This document shows, piece by piece, positions 1 to 10,263 of a DNA stretch of 64,000 bases. The notes beneath the pieces were generated by a model. The model searched no databases, was not told the origin of the DNA, and saw nothing but the letters and a program-made list of their open reading frames with translations. The stretch's first letter is position 1; every line of letters begins with the position of its first letter. Made by a program: the position numbers and the translations under genes. This stretch comes from Antedon mediterranea (taxonomy: Eukaryota; Echinodermata; Crinoidea; Comatulida; Antedonidae): contig NC_092678.1 in the NCBI RefSeq assembly GCF_964355755.1, positions 22,672,365 to 22,736,364 on the forward strand. Reading direction: 5' to 3'.

Positions 1-679
1 TACAGTAATACATTGGATCATATTTATACAATCAGATTGATACACGTAAGTTAGGTATACTGTAAAGTCTCAGGGCAATTTTATTTATAGTAGTACTGTA
101 AATGAACTCAACTGTTTAAACTTTATATTGAACATTAAAATATATTAATGTTACTACAGAATACATAAGCATATTTACTTTAAAATTTGTTGATATTGCA
201 TTGTTTTTAATATTGCACAATTATTAATTACCTTATATGTACACTTTAAAGGACTTAGCAAGTAATCTTTTAATGGTTTTAAGTTAGATGGGAGACCACC
301 TTTATCAAAAACAGAGAGGGCTATAGAAGAAACCTAAAAAAACAATTTCTTATCCCTATTTATATGCCTAGTGTGTAAACATTATTGACATAATTTCATT
401 AAACATCCACATACAGTACAACTCTTCTTAACAATTTTTTCAATCTTCTATCAACTAAAAGTCGTAGTTAGTCATGCCTCGAGTCACATTATATGGTCAC
501 CGTAAAGGTAGGCTACTACATAAGTAGTACTTATATGAATGGATGACTAGTCGGTGACAATAACGCTAGTTGGTCATACCCAGTACCGTTTTGATTTTAC
601 GATCATTCGGGAAACCACCTCACGACCTCTTCACCTGCAGCTCGTGCTGTGGCTGCATCACCACTCTCTGATCTTATGT
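1..679. other. Flanking DNA without a recognised gene
   Basis: AT-rich sequence. No exon with convincing coding content and splice sites was seen, apart from a short open stretch at about 600-675 discussed with the adjacent SANT-like exon. Confidence 0.4.
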
Positions 680-1008
680 TTAAGGCATTTTACTCCTGAC
701 TTCACTTAGCAAATCTTCTATTGCAGCTTCTGTTTCTGATAATGCTGATGGAGCGATACCAGACCCTCTTATCTCATTATTCAATTTTGCCTTCAACTTG
801 TCCTTTAATAGATTCCATCTATCCCTTACATTTCTTCCATCTAAGTTAAAGTCGAAAGATGGTGAAAGATTGCCTGCAATGTCTTTCCATACTTTTCCGC
901 GTTGCTGCGTTATTTCTCTGTACTGGAAAGGATCCAATGTAATCATTTCCTTCACTAACTGGTCATCCTTTTCTGGAGACCACTTCTTAGTTGGAGATAT
1001 TTTTTTTG
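680..1008 (-). CDS. Myb/SANT-like DNA-binding domain exon (partial, probably damaged)
   Basis: This exon encodes a basic helical segment with the three spaced tryptophans of Myb/SANT-like domains: KKWSPEKDD near the start, VWKDIAGNL in the middle and VRDRWNLLKDKL further on. Such domains bind DNA in transcription factors and in Harbinger-type transposon proteins. The exon appears to start after an AG at 1009-1010 preceded by pyrimidines, so the first ATG at 955 is not the true start and upstream exons should lie beyond 6128. The frame stops at 680. A frame shifted by one base stays open for another 25 or so codons (about 600-675, Ala/Glu-rich), so a single-base deletion near the end is possible. 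A Ty3/Gypsy element sits just upstream of the acceptor. Host gene versus transposon-derived gene cannot be decided here. Confidence 0.55.
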
Positions 1009-1017
1009 CTAAAATAG

Positions 1018-1455
1018 TTTAGTAATTGTCGGCGCAACGGTAAAATAAAACAACTACTAAATGTATACAGTAAACTATGCAATTTATTCCAAGTGAATCA
1101 AGTGAGGATTCTCAATAAATAGATAAAATATACAATATACAATGTTTGATAAGACAGAGCAATAAACGGTGTAGCTAAGATGCTGGTTGAGAAAAGAGTG
1201 TGTTAATAATGTGGTCAGTGCATGGTAATATTGGGCTTGGCCCATCTCATCTGACCAATTAGGATTAAGAGAATTAATGTGGTTTTCTGTTAGAGTCATT
1301 AACATTCTTAAAATCCATTAGCTAGAAAAGTGAAGGTAACAGGAAGGTAACCTGTCAATGTGAGGTTAAATAAAGAGATATATAGAGGATGTATAAATAA
1401 TCAAATTAAAAGTAAATGTTGAATTGTTTAAAAGCTATGTGGTAGGTCTGCTACA
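1018..1455 (-). repeat. 3' LTR of the Ty3/Gypsy element
   Basis: 438 bp, apparently identical to the copy at 5686-6123. On the minus strand it holds a TATA-like CTATATATC (1377-1385) and an AATAAA polyadenylation signal (1083-1088). A 73-codon open frame inside both LTRs has no recognisable content. Confidence 0.93.
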
Positions 1456-1469
1456 GGAGCCCCCTTCCA
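1456..1469 (-). other. Polypurine tract
   Basis: Read on the minus strand this is TGGAAGGGGGCTCC, directly against the TGTAG start of the 3' LTR. It is the expected primer site for plus-strand DNA synthesis in an LTR retroelement. Confidence 0.8.
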
Positions 1470-1478
1470 GTGAAAGAA

Positions 1479-4400
1479 TTAATGATAGAACGAGACAAAA
1501 CGCTGAGGGAAATGAACATGTCTACCAGAACGAGTAGTACGGGGAGGGGTTGCCAAAATGGGTGACGGGTTGGTTGGTTTGACTAGGGGTGATGCTTGTA
1601 GCTTGGGAGTGAGGGTTTGCTCTTGGCTTTTAAATATATCAGTATCCAAATGAGCTACCTTTAAGCGATCAATACTGACTGTGTCCTGTCGACCATTTAG
1701 ATCGAGAACAAAGTGTTTGTCTGTTCGACTTAATACCTTAAATGGACCATCATATGGACGTTGTAAGGGTTTTCGAACAGAGTCCCTTCGCACAAAAACA
1801 TGGGTACAATTAAATATTTCTTGATTGATATAGGATTTACGGTTAGAGTTGGTGCGGGTAGGTGTGGGACGTAGTTTACTCATATTATCACGCAATCTAT
1901 CAATATAATTAGAATAATCACAATGTTCAGAGTTTGAATTAAAGAATTGTCCAGGTAATCTTAAAGTAGTGCCATAAACAAGTTCAGCTGCACTATGACC
2001 TAGATCAGCCTTAAGGGCTGTACGAATGCCTAAAAGTACTATAGGTAAATGTTCTGTCCATTTAGTGTGATCATTATGTGCTTTGAGAGAACCCTTCAAA
2101 TGTCGATGAAAACGTTCTACAAGTCCGTTCGCAATAGGATGGTAGGCAGTTGTATGAATGTGCTTAGTTCCTAGTAAGTTGGCGAGTGAATGAAATAATG
2201 CAGATTCAAATTGTCTTCCTCGATCTGTTGTAATGGTTGAAGGTATTCCGAATGAAGCGATCCATCGATTGACAAATGCGTGTGCGACAGTATCGGCTGT
2301 GATATCCGGAATAGGTACGGCTTCGGGCCATCGAGTAAAACGATCGATAAAAGTGAGTAAATAAGAAAAACCATTTGACGGAGGGAGAGGTCCAACAATA
2401 TCTATATGTACATGGTCAAAACGGGCGTCAGGTGTAGAAAAAGTAGAGAGTGGCGAAACGGTGTGCCGGTGTACTTTGGAACGTTGACATTGAATGCATG
2501 TTTGAGACCATCGTCGTACATCACGATTGATTGCTGGCCATACGAAACGGTCAGTAATTAAACGTTGTGTTGCTCGTATACCAGGATGTGATAGCGAATG
2601 TAGAGTATCAAATATTATGCGTCTGAATTCTTGTGGGATATATGGACGTGGATTGCCTTTGGAAATATCACAAAGAATTGTAGAGTCAGAAGTTGGAATT
2701 GGAAAGTTTTGAAATTGTAGTGAAAACGGTGATTCAAGTAGCTTGTGCAATTCATCGTCATTCTTTTGTGCAGCAGCAATAAGACTAAAATCAACAATGT
2801 TAGTTGTGTTGTGACTGAAAGTATTAAGTTCGATTCGCGACAATGCATCAGCTGCTGCATTAGCTTTTCCACTCACATGGCGTATGTCCGTTGTGAATTG
2901 AGATATGAAATCGAGATGACGGATTTCGCGTGGCGAGTGACGATTTGGTTTGGCGAGTAAAGCATACACAAGTGGCTTATGGTCAGTAAAAATATGAAAT
3001 GAGCGTCCTTCAAGTGAATGACGAAAATGTTTAACTGAAAGGTATGCCGCCAAAAGTTCACGACCAAATGTGCTGTATCGCGTCTGCGCTGGTTTCAACT
3101 TCTGTGAGAAAAATGAAATAGGTTGCCAATTGTTGTCAATGCATTGTTGTAGTATACCCCCTATGGCCACATCAGAAGCGTCAACCATGATACTTAAAGG
3201 TGCATCTGGCTGCGGATGGGTGAGAAATGTAGCACTTGCGAGGGCGACTTTAATATTATTAAATCCCAATAAAGCTGCGTCGGTCCATACCAGATCCTGT
3301 TTCTTACCTGCCCCAACAAGTAGAGCTGTGACAGGTTGTAAAATCTGGGCACACTGCGGTATAAATCGCCTATAAAAGTTAATAAGTCCAAGGAATTCAC
3401 GTAGTTTGCGTAAAGAAGTTGGTTGTGGAAAGTTTTGTATCGCTTCGACCTTTACTTGAAGTGGTCGGACACCTTGCGAATCAACATGATGTCCAAGAAA
3501 CTCGAGTGACGAAACTCCAAATTGGCATTTCGCTGGGTTGAGAACAACGCCATACTCATTAAGACGTGTGAATAGTTGATGAAGATGAGTTTCGTGTTCC
3601 TCGGCGTTGGAACTTGCAACAAGCAGGTCGTCGATATAAGCGTAGCAAAAATCCAATCCACGCGTTACCTGATCAATAAAACGTTGAAAAGTTTGAGCGG
3701 CATTGCGGAGGCCAAATGGCATTCTAACAAATTCAAAAAGTCCAAATGGTGTAGTAATTGCTGTTTTATGAACATCAGCAGGTTCAACTGGTATCTGATG
3801 GTAAGCTCGGACGAGATCAATCTTAGAAAATATAGTGGATCCGTGCAGAGATGCTGTAAAATCGTGCATGTACGGGATAGGATACCGATCTGCAACAGTA
3901 GCATTGTTCAATGCTCGATAATCCCCACAGGGACGCCAATCCCCAGGAGTTTTCTTAGGCACCATATGTAAAGGTGATGCCCAGTTACTTTTAGAGGGGC
4001 GTATAATTCCAAGCTGCATCATGTGTTCAAATTCATGTCTGGCTGTTTTGCAGCGGTCATGTGCGAGCCGTCGAGGATGTGACGAAATTGGTGGACCATG
4101 GGTCTGAATATGATGTGTCACATCGTGTTTTAGCGACGCTTCCTGATAACAAGGGCGTGTAATGTCTGGGAATTTTGTAAGAATGTAGTCCCAATTGGAC
4201 TTAGCCTCAAGGGTGGTAAATATAAGACCGAGAGGCGAAGTTTTGGAGGCGACACCTTGAATACTCAGGTTGGTGGTAGTGTCAATGAGTCGTCGATTAT
4301 TCATATCGACTAACAGTCCAAAATGTCTTAAAAAATCAGCCCCTATGATGGGGTGTGTGACGTCTGCGACAACAAATAACCATTGAGATGTTCGTCTCAA

Positions 4401-4664
4401 ACCTAAGTCTAAGGTTACAGAGCGATGTCCATAAGTGTTGATAGATGTATTATTTGCGGCAGTCAAAGTAGACTCTTGTCGCCTATGTAGACGCTCATGG
4501 CGAGTAGGTGGAACAACGCTAACTTCTGCCCCAGTGTCTATGAGGAAACGTTGTTTGGATAATTGATTAACAATAAAGAAAAGGCGACTTACGATTTGAC
4601 GGCCAGCAACATTCGTCGCATTTAGTTGTCGGCGTTGGAGTTTTCCGAACACGACGGATTGCAT
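1479..4664 (-). CDS. pol: Pol polyprotein (protease, RT, RNase H, integrase)
   Basis: 1061 residues, uninterrupted. Protease: DTGAE at residues 43-47. Reverse transcriptase: [15 protein letters not shown] near 313-327 and YIDD at 343-346. RNase [11 protein letters not shown] at about 494-503 and [11 protein letters not shown] near 559. Integrase: zinc-binding H689, H693, C723 and C726, then a catalytic D755-D814-E850 triad with D,D-35-E spacing and the [14 protein letters not shown] segment. No chromodomain was recognised at the C-terminus. The frame is -1 relative to gag and overlaps its end by about 40 bases, so expression probably needs -1 frameshifting or re-initiation. No textbook slippery heptamer was identified in the overlap. 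All catalytic residues I can see are intact, so the element may be autonomous. Confidence 0.95.
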   Translation of the reverse strand: MQSVVFGKLQRRQLNATNVAGRQIVSRLFFIVNQLSKQRFLIDTGAEVSVVPPTRHERLHRRQESTLTAANNTSINTYGHRSVTLDLGLRRTSQWLFVVADVTHPIIGADFLRHFGLLVDMNNRRLIDTTTNLSIQGVASKTSPLGLIFTTLEAKSNWDYILTKFPDITRPCYQEASLKHDVTHHIQTHGPPISSHPRRLAHDRCKTARHEFEHMMQLGIIRPSKSNWASPLHMVPKKTPGDWRPCGDYRALNNATVADRYPIPYMHDFTASLHGSTIFSKIDLVRAYHQIPVEPADVHKTAITTPFGLFEFVRMPFGLRNAAQTFQRFIDQVTRGLDFCYAYIDDLLVASSNAEEHETHLHQLFTRLNEYGVVLNPAKCQFGVSSLEFLGHHVDSQGVRPLQVKVEAIQNFPQPTSLRKLREFLGLINFYRRFIPQCAQILQPVTALLVGAGKKQDLVWTDAALLGFNNIKVALASATFLTHPQPDAPLSIMVDASDVAIGGILQQCIDNNWQPISFFSQKLKPAQTRYSTFGRELLAAYLSVKHFRHSLEGRSFHIFTDHKPLVYALLAKPNRHSPREIRHLDFISQFTTDIRHVSGKANAAADALSRIELNTFSHNTTNIVDFSLIAAAQKNDDELHKLLESPFSLQFQNFPIPTSDSTILCDISKGNPRPYIPQEFRRIIFDTLHSLSHPGIRATQRLITDRFVWPAINRDVRRWSQTCIQCQRSKVHRHTVSPLSTFSTPDARFDHVHIDIVGPLPPSNGFSYLLTFIDRFTRWPEAVPIPDITADTVAHAFVNRWIASFGIPSTITTDRGRQFESALFHSLANLLGTKHIHTTAYHPIANGLVERFHRHLKGSLKAHNDHTKWTEHLPIVLLGIRTALKADLGHSAAELVYGTTLRLPGQFFNSNSEHCDYSNYIDRLRDNMSKLRPTPTRTNSNRKSYINQEIFNCTHVFVRRDSVRKPLQRPYDGPFKVLSRTDKHFVLDLNGRQDTVSIDRLKVAHLDTDIFKSQEQTLTPKLQASPLVKPTNPSPILATPPRTTRSGRHVHFPQRFVSFYH

Positions 4665-5554
4665 TTTCGAGCATTTACTCCAAATTTTTCATGGTACCAA
4701 CAGAGTTGAGGAGTGTTGTTTGAATGTTGAGCTGAGCGATTGGTACTGTTAGGTTGAGCAGGAGATGAATGCCTACCACTCGATCGATTTCGATGTCGAC
4801 TTGTGCTGCGACTTTGATATCTGTTGTGCCGTCGGTCAGATTGCAAGGAATTAACTTGCGTTGACAGTTGTTGAATCTGTTTTTGCAGGTTTTCAAGGGT
4901 CGCAGACAAGGAGGGTGTATTGTCCGTGTGTACTGCCGATACACTTGTTGGCGCAGTTGCAGTTACAGATACTTCAATAATTTTGTCAGCCAATGATGTC
5001 AAGCTTCCCAGGTCCAACTCATCCTTGGTTGAAGCTAGGATAAGCTGTACATTAGTTGGGAGGCGACTTAAGAATAGTTGTTTCATAATTGAAGATTCAA
5101 GTGGCCTGTCGCCTAAGAGTTGTAACATCCGTCGGTATAATTGCGACGGTTTCCTATCCCCCAACTCCTCGGCCGTCAGGAGTTGGCGGAGGCGCTGTTG
5201 GTCGGAGTCAGTTGTCTGACGTATTAAGGTATCTTTCAAGTTCACATACCTGTTATCAGTAGGCGGGTTGAGAAGTAGATCCCGAACTTCCTGCGCAATT
5301 TCAGGTTGCAATGATCCGACTAAGTAAGCGTATTTTGTAGCATCTACTGTAATCCCACGCGTTGTGAACTGTGCTTCCACTTGGGTGAACCACAATATCG
5401 GATCATTGGGCCAGTATGGAGGCAGTTTCAACGCTACCGAAGAAATTGGCCTGTTGACGGTTGCTGCGTCAGGAGCGGGCACCACAGGTTGTTCCTGGTG
5501 CTGGGGTTGTGCTGGAGGTTGCGGTAGCTGTCGTTGTTGCTGTTGTCCTTCCAT
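4622..5554 (-). CDS. gag: Gag-like capsid protein
   Basis: 310 residues. The N-terminus is Gln/Pro-rich, followed by a helical capsid-like region: [11 protein letters not shown] at about 53-63 and a basic Ser/Arg-rich segment after residue 235. Near the C-terminus is [14 protein letters not shown], a zinc-knuckle variant known from several Ty3/Gypsy families in invertebrates instead of the retroviral CCHC. It should package element RNA into particles. The start is the first ATG after the leader. It overlaps pol in the -1 frame. Confidence 0.88.
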   Translation of the reverse strand: MEGQQQQRQLPQPPAQPQHQEQPVVPAPDAATVNRPISSVALKLPPYWPNDPILWFTQVEAQFTTRGITVDATKYAYLVGSLQPEIAQEVRDLLLNPPTDNRYVNLKDTLIRQTTDSDQQRLRQLLTAEELGDRKPSQLYRRMLQLLGDRPLESSIMKQLFLSRLPTNVQLILASTKDELDLGSLTSLADKIIEVSVTATAPTSVSAVHTDNTPSLSATLENLQKQIQQLSTQVNSLQSDRRHNRYQSRSTSRHRNRSSGRHSSPAQPNSTNRSAQHSNNTPQLCWYHEKFGVNARKCNPSCSENSNADN

Positions 5555-5581
5555 TTTAAGTTAAATTCGGTATAAGAAAGT

Positions 5582-5691
5582 CGAGGGTCACCACTTTAGT
5601 ATGGATGAATGACACTCTCAGTTCCATGCTTCTTTAGTCGGGTGTCACCACTTTAGTTCCATGCTTCCTACGTCGGGGTCACCACTTTAGT
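5582..5691 (-). repeat. Triplicated LTR-end/PBS junction in the element leader
   Basis: Three copies of a GGTCACCACTTTAGT motif occur at about 5585-5600, 5640-5656 and 5677-5691. Only the last abuts the LTR and forms the true primer-binding site. The outer two are imperfect copies of the LTR terminus plus PBS. Confidence 0.75.
5670..5684 (-). other. Primer-binding site complementary to tRNA-Trp 3' end
   Basis: On the minus strand TGGTGACCCCGACGT starts one base after the 5' LTR. It matches the complement of the 3' end of eukaryotic tRNA-Trp (ending GGGGTCACCA), the primer also used by avian leukosis-type retroviruses. Confidence 0.8.
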
Positions 5692-6123
5692 AATTGTCGG
5701 CGCAACGGTAAAATAAAACAACTACTAAATGTATACAGTAAACTATGCAATTTATTCCAAGTGAATCAAGTGAGGATTCTCAATAAATAGATAAAATATA
5801 CAATATACAATGTTTGATAAGACAGAGCAATAAACGGTGTAGCTAAGATGCTGGTTGAGAAAAGAGTGTGTTAATAATGTGGTCAGTGCATGGTAATATT
5901 GGGCTTGGCCCATCTCATCTGACCAATTAGGATTAAGAGAATTAATGTGGTTTTCTGTTAGAGTCATTAACATTCTTAAAATCCATTAGCTAGAAAAGTG
6001 AAGGTAACAGGAAGGTAACCTGTCAATGTGAGGTTAAATAAAGAGATATATAGAGGATGTATAAATAATCAAATTAAAAGTAAATGTTGAATTGTTTAAA
6101 AGCTATGTGGTAGGTCTGCTACA
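5686..6123 (-). repeat. 5' LTR of the Ty3/Gypsy element
   Basis: 438 bp, no difference seen from the 3' LTR. As the upstream LTR on the minus strand it should carry the promoter. A TATA-like CTATATATC is at 6045-6053 and AATAAA at 5751-5756. Confidence 0.93.
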
Positions 6124-6395
6124 ATAGGATAAAAAATGTATGTAATATTAATCAATAACACTACAGAATAAAAGTATTCTGTCATTGATGTTGTTATAGA
6201 TAGCTCAGTATATTATAGGCTAGGCCTCAAACCAAGTCTTGGTATAACCAATGTAGACAGGTCTGGATGAAAAATGACTGGTATGACCTAGCTAGTCTCT
6301 AGTAGAAGTAGGATGGGTTGCGCCAAAAGCTAAATTTGTGTGTCTTGCTCGAGCCTACTAGCATATAGCTAGTACTATACTACTAACTAGGCCTA

Positions 6396-6470
6396 GGGTG
6401 TCACGAAAGCTCAGACCCCCTAAGACCTAAGATCACGAAAGCTAAGACCAACACCTAAGATTACAAATAT
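6396..6470. repeat. Dispersed repeat with tandem CGAAAGCT(C/A)AGACC motifs, copy 1
   Basis: A stretch with repeated CACGAAAGCTCAGACC, CCTAAGACCTAAGA and ACCTAAGATTACAAATA motifs. A second copy is at 9936-10025, with one extra internal motif. The family is not recognised. Confidence 0.6.
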
Positions 6471-6478
6471 TTATCTTT

Positions 6479-7146
6479 CGCACCTGCCTTGTATTTTAAC
6501 TCCCAACATTTATTCTGAATACCACACCTTAGAATTGGCACTTTCATGAAAAAGAATCACATAAAAAGTAACAAATACATTTTGAAATTGATGATTTTAC
6601 AGACGTTTTTCTCGCACACAAAATGACTAGCCTACAGTACAGTAGGCCTACCCCATGGGCCATGTTCAATGTTCAATGTTTTTGTTTCTATGGAACGTCA
6701 AAAGAGCAAAAATTATATAGAGGGCTGAAAACTCTGTGGAGTCCATCTACAGTGTGGATGGAACAATGTAAAATTAAAATTGTAATGATAATAGTATAAT
6801 CATGCAAGTACGAAGAAATAGATACTGGCAAATAAATTTTAATTTAAAAATCATGATAAGTTTTTTTGTTTCGTTTTCTTTCTGTTTTTATACTTGTACT
6901 ATTATTGTTGCTCTTTTGGCGCTCCATAGAAACAAAAACATTGAGCATGGGGAGCTCGAGGAGTTAAATTGTCATTACAGTATACAAAGAAACACATCTG
7001 TAAAATCATCAATTTAAAGGATTTATTTATTTGTTATTATGTGTTTCTCCTTCTGAAAGTACTTATAAGTCCTAATTTTAAAGTGTGGTGTTCAGGATAA
7101 AGTTAGTCAACAAATTTGGAGTCAAAATACAAGAAAGGCAGGTGCG
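6479..7146. mobile_element. Foldback-type inverted repeat element
   Basis: The left arm (6479-6712) starts CGCACCTGCCTT and the right arm (6908-7146) ends AAGGCAGGTGCG. The arms are imperfect reverse complements over about 230 bp, sharing ATTGATGATTTTACAGA and ATGTTTTTGTTTCTATGG. The ~195-bp spacer shows no coding content. This fits a non-autonomous foldback or MITE-like element. Confidence 0.65.
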
Positions 7147-7684
7147 TAAAAAAAACTAGTCTGGGTTCCAGACGGAGTTTTGTCTTAATATTAGTAAAAA
7201 GATAAATATTTTGGCACATATGGCGTTTCATACGTATACTACTTGATTTTGGATACTCCGTCTGGGGAAACACGCACAAGTCACGTGGTTTGACACCAAG
7301 AATTCTTGGTGCATACGATTATCCGGTTGACTAGTTTCAGCTGCATGCGATTGGCTACTCACTCGTACACCGTATTAATATTCATATTTCAGAATTTCAA
7401 AGACTCAACAACTATAAAGATGATGCGCATGCGCTATGTTACGTTTAGACAATGTGTACTTGGGTACATTTATGAAAGTTTCTGACGGGGTTTCTGAAGG
7501 CTAGAAATAATTTTATATGCCTAGTAGTCTGGTAAACATTTGATGGGATTTTTCCCAAGAACATGAAAACTCGTCTTGATATGATAGGCTATGCTTCTCA
7601 GCTCCGCAAATCAAACATTGAATGGATCATTATTACGCGGAGATAATTTTGATTTAATTCCCACCCAGACCCTGTCCTGTTCTG

Positions 7685-8508
7685 TTCCTGCCAACACTTA
7701 TTGTCATCAATAAATCTATTGTATTTTTGTTTGTTAAATTTGTTGTGTAATTCATACTAGATAACAGCTATACTTGACTATACTTTCATTTTCAATTGAA
7801 TGATAATGTACTTTTATTGTTTAGTACAAAAATTAGGTCACCTTTGTTGGTAAATTTGAAATAGAACACACATTTTCAATTTCAACAAAGATAACAAAAA
7901 ATATAGTTTCATGTTTACTTACTTAATATATGAAACTACAAATTACAAATGATTTAGGATCTTGAGACCTTTTTCAAATAAACAGTTAAACAAAGTTAAA
8001 GATATATTGTTCCCCTGAAAATTTTTTTTTTAAATGTTGGGGAATATGTCATTTTATTGTCACATGACAGTTTGTTATAACTGGATTGAAAAAAATTATT
8101 TACCTGAAAAAAATACTTTTAAAATTGTCTGTCAGACAATGAGTTTTTGGTTGAAATTAACCGTTTATTTTGTCTTTTTATATTAGTGAAATAATTATTT
8201 TTATTTGTTTTTTTTCCCGTATATTTCTACAGAAGTGAATAACTTCATTAAACCTTCAAAATGGCCTAATAAAATCTTATTTTATTAATCTTCATTTTTC
8301 ATGTATTTTTAAAACTGATGTATTGTTTGTGACCTACGATGTATTGTTCGTAACCTATGATGTTTTGTTCGTAGCCTACGATGTTTTGTTCGTAGCCTAC
8401 GATGTTTTGTTCGTAGCCTACGATGTTTTGTTCGTAGCCTACGATGTATTATAATTATCTACACATCATCATACACAAAATAATCATCATAAATAAAGCA
8501 CTAAAAAA
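7685..8508. other. 824-bp segment inserted in the hairpin-ended element
   Basis: The sequence is absent from the other two copies, which read straight through GTTCTG into TGTGGTGG. It is AT-rich and non-coding and includes the 21-bp minisatellite at 8318-8450. No clear target duplication was found, so the mechanism is unknown. Confidence 0.6.
8318..8450 (+). repeat. 21-bp tandem repeat
   Basis: About six copies of ATGTTTTGTTCGTAGCCTACG. The first units are diverged and the last four nearly identical. Confidence 0.85.
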
Positions 8509-9115
8509 TGTGGTGGTGTAGCCCTGTTGTTGTGTGCCGCCGGTGGTGGTATGTAGGCCTACTTTATTGGCGTTTTATTTGGCAGGTCATACGTGCGAGT
8601 TGAGTAGGACCTACGAAAGAGGCCTAGGCCAAGGACTAAACAATTAATAAACAAAACAACTTGGCATTACTATTTTATATTTCAACAGTCTCGATCGTAC
8701 ATTCAGCACTGTACGTACTCGATCTTTTTCATTTTGAAACAAAATGATCATTGGTTGATTCGAAATCCATATTTACATACCGCCCGCCCCATATAGCCAA
8801 ATACGGTATGATAACCTACGTCATTCTTATCGGATGTTTGCGGTCTGCAAATCGATTTCTATACGTGTTTCACAAGTCTGTATTTTCAGACAAAATCGCG
8901 GTCGAAATAAAAAAAAAAAAAAAAAAAAAAGATAATACAGATTTGGGGCAAGTCTAGAAAATTTAGTAAGAAAATTTCGATTCAAATGGCGACCAAATAA
9001 TAGCAGTATTGCAATGCCATATCTCAGTGTTAAGTTTATTCTCAAAGGGCCCATAAATTTACCTACTTGTGTTAAACCATGGAGGGCTCATAAATTTACC
9101 TACAAACCAGGAGTC

Positions 9116-9470
9116 TGAGAGATTGGAATGTTCCATTCATCGCAAATCAATACATTTGTATAAACGTATATTAAATCTATCAAAATAGTATTTTTTAAAG
9201 AAAATCGGCCTGTCTTCAACATTATGATACTGTACTCGAGCTGTTCAACCGGTTTTCAGCTACTAAAAACAATTATCGTAGGAGGAGATAGGAAAATGCG
9301 AAGCATCCTCGTATTATTGTGTGCAGGTATTTTTTAAGAGGACATCCATTAGACAGTGTATACTACGGTCGGAAAACACCCCTATTTGGGGCAAATAGTT
9401 CAACCTAAATTCGTTTTAATTGTCAATAACTAATTATCTAACTCAATTTAATTAGTAAACAGGGTTACAT
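9116..9470. repeat. Dispersed intergenic repeat (relative at 22865-23470)
   Basis: Two blocks (about 9120-9255 and 9363-9465) match the reverse complement of 22865-23005 and 23373-23465, but the block order differs between the loci. No coding content. Confidence 0.45.
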
Positions 9471-9643
9471 CTGGTGGTTTAAATCAGTACCGAGATTCTA
9501 ACCAACTTTATATACCATCGAGTAAACATTCTAGAAATAACGCGCGATTTACCGAATTTTGCCCTTAGGTAAATTTATATATAGATTCTTAGAAATTACT
9601 ATACAAATATGAGTGTGCATGATTTCACAATCTGTCGAAAAAC

Positions 9644-9770
9644 CTTGCGCAATTTGCAGATTACTTGCGCAATTTAATACGTTGCTTGCGCAATTTGAAA
9701 CACATGTTTCAATTCAAATTGCGCAAGGATTTTTTTTGCGCAATTTCAAATTGCGCAAATCGCGCATAAC
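9644..9770. repeat. Cluster of TTGCGCAA palindromes
   Basis: Six or seven TTGCGCAA-type palindromes within about 120 bp. Part forms a longer inverted repeat centred near 9700 (CTTGCGCAATTTGAA against TTCAAATTGCGCAAG). Strong hairpins are possible. No gene. Confidence 0.75.
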
Positions 9771-9935
9771 ATTGCCATGCTGTGTAGGTTTTTAATATAG
9801 GCCTCCTAGGTAGGCCTAGCCTAGGCTAGGCCTATATATTTTTGTGGCAATACAAGTTGAATATATATGTTTAGCCTGGCTAGCATTAGACTAGCCTCTA
9901 ATGGTAGGCCACCTACCTAGGCTAGGCCTAGGCCT

Positions 9936-10025
9936 AGGGGTGTCACGAAAGCTCAGACCACAAAAGCTCAGACCCCCTAAGACCTAAGATCACGAAAGCT
10001 AAGACCCAACACCTAAGATTACAAA
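9936..10025. repeat. Dispersed CGAAAGCT(C/A)AGACC repeat, copy 2
   Basis: Matches 6396-6470 with an additional internal motif. Preceded by a run of overlapping AGGCCT/CCTAGG palindromes at 9803-9935. Confidence 0.6.
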
Positions 10026-10263
10026 TACTAAGATATACTACAGCTTAAAAACAATACTTGTTTATCCATACATAATTTTAAACACAGTAGGTTTCATTTA
10101 TTACCATAAATATAATTTAATACTACCGCAAAACATAGATAAACTCACATTATTTTCGCCCGTTGAGTAAATGTATATTTTTTCTTTACAACAAACAAAC
10201 TTGACGGGTTGTTTGTTGGTATATATTTACTCCATTGTGTTGGTTCAGAGGATGTTTTTCTTT

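Larger units (their letters stand above)
1018..6123 (-). mobile_element. Complete Ty3/Gypsy LTR retrotransposon
   Basis: Two 438-bp LTRs in direct orientation (1018-1455 and 5686-6123) flank gag and pol read on the minus strand. I found no difference between the LTRs by eye, which suggests recent insertion. A 4-bp target duplication ATAG lies at 1014-1017 and 6124-6127. In the element's orientation the LTR begins TGTAGCAGACC and ends ACAATTACTAAA. The domain order PR-RT-RNaseH-IN places it in Ty3/Gypsy (Metaviridae). No envelope gene is present between pol and the 3' LTR. It lies at the 3' splice site of the SANT-like exon. Confidence 0.95.
7157..8955 (+). mobile_element. Hairpin-ended non-autonomous element, copy 1 (interrupted)
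   Basis: Starts TAGTCTGGGTTCCAGAC (a small hairpin) and ends AGACTTGGGGCAAGTCT (another hairpin, here with one mismatch). The family is defined by the copies at 10264-11243 and 20840-21797. This copy is split by an 824-bp foreign segment at 7685-8508. It has an internal A-run at 8911-8930 and no protein-coding capacity. Confidence 0.75.

Noticed and set aside
1084-1305. 73-codon frame in each LTR
   Set aside because: Lies wholly inside LTR regulatory sequence. Present twice only because the LTRs match.
3070-3375. Antisense frames within pol and within the NACHT exons (for example 13279-13521, 33280-33588)
   Set aside because: Shadows of conserved coding sequence on the other strand, without independent features.
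4640-4680. Programmed -1 slippery heptamer at the gag-pol overlap
   Set aside because: GGAAAAC and similar strings occur, but none fits X-XXY-YYZ fully in the gag frame.
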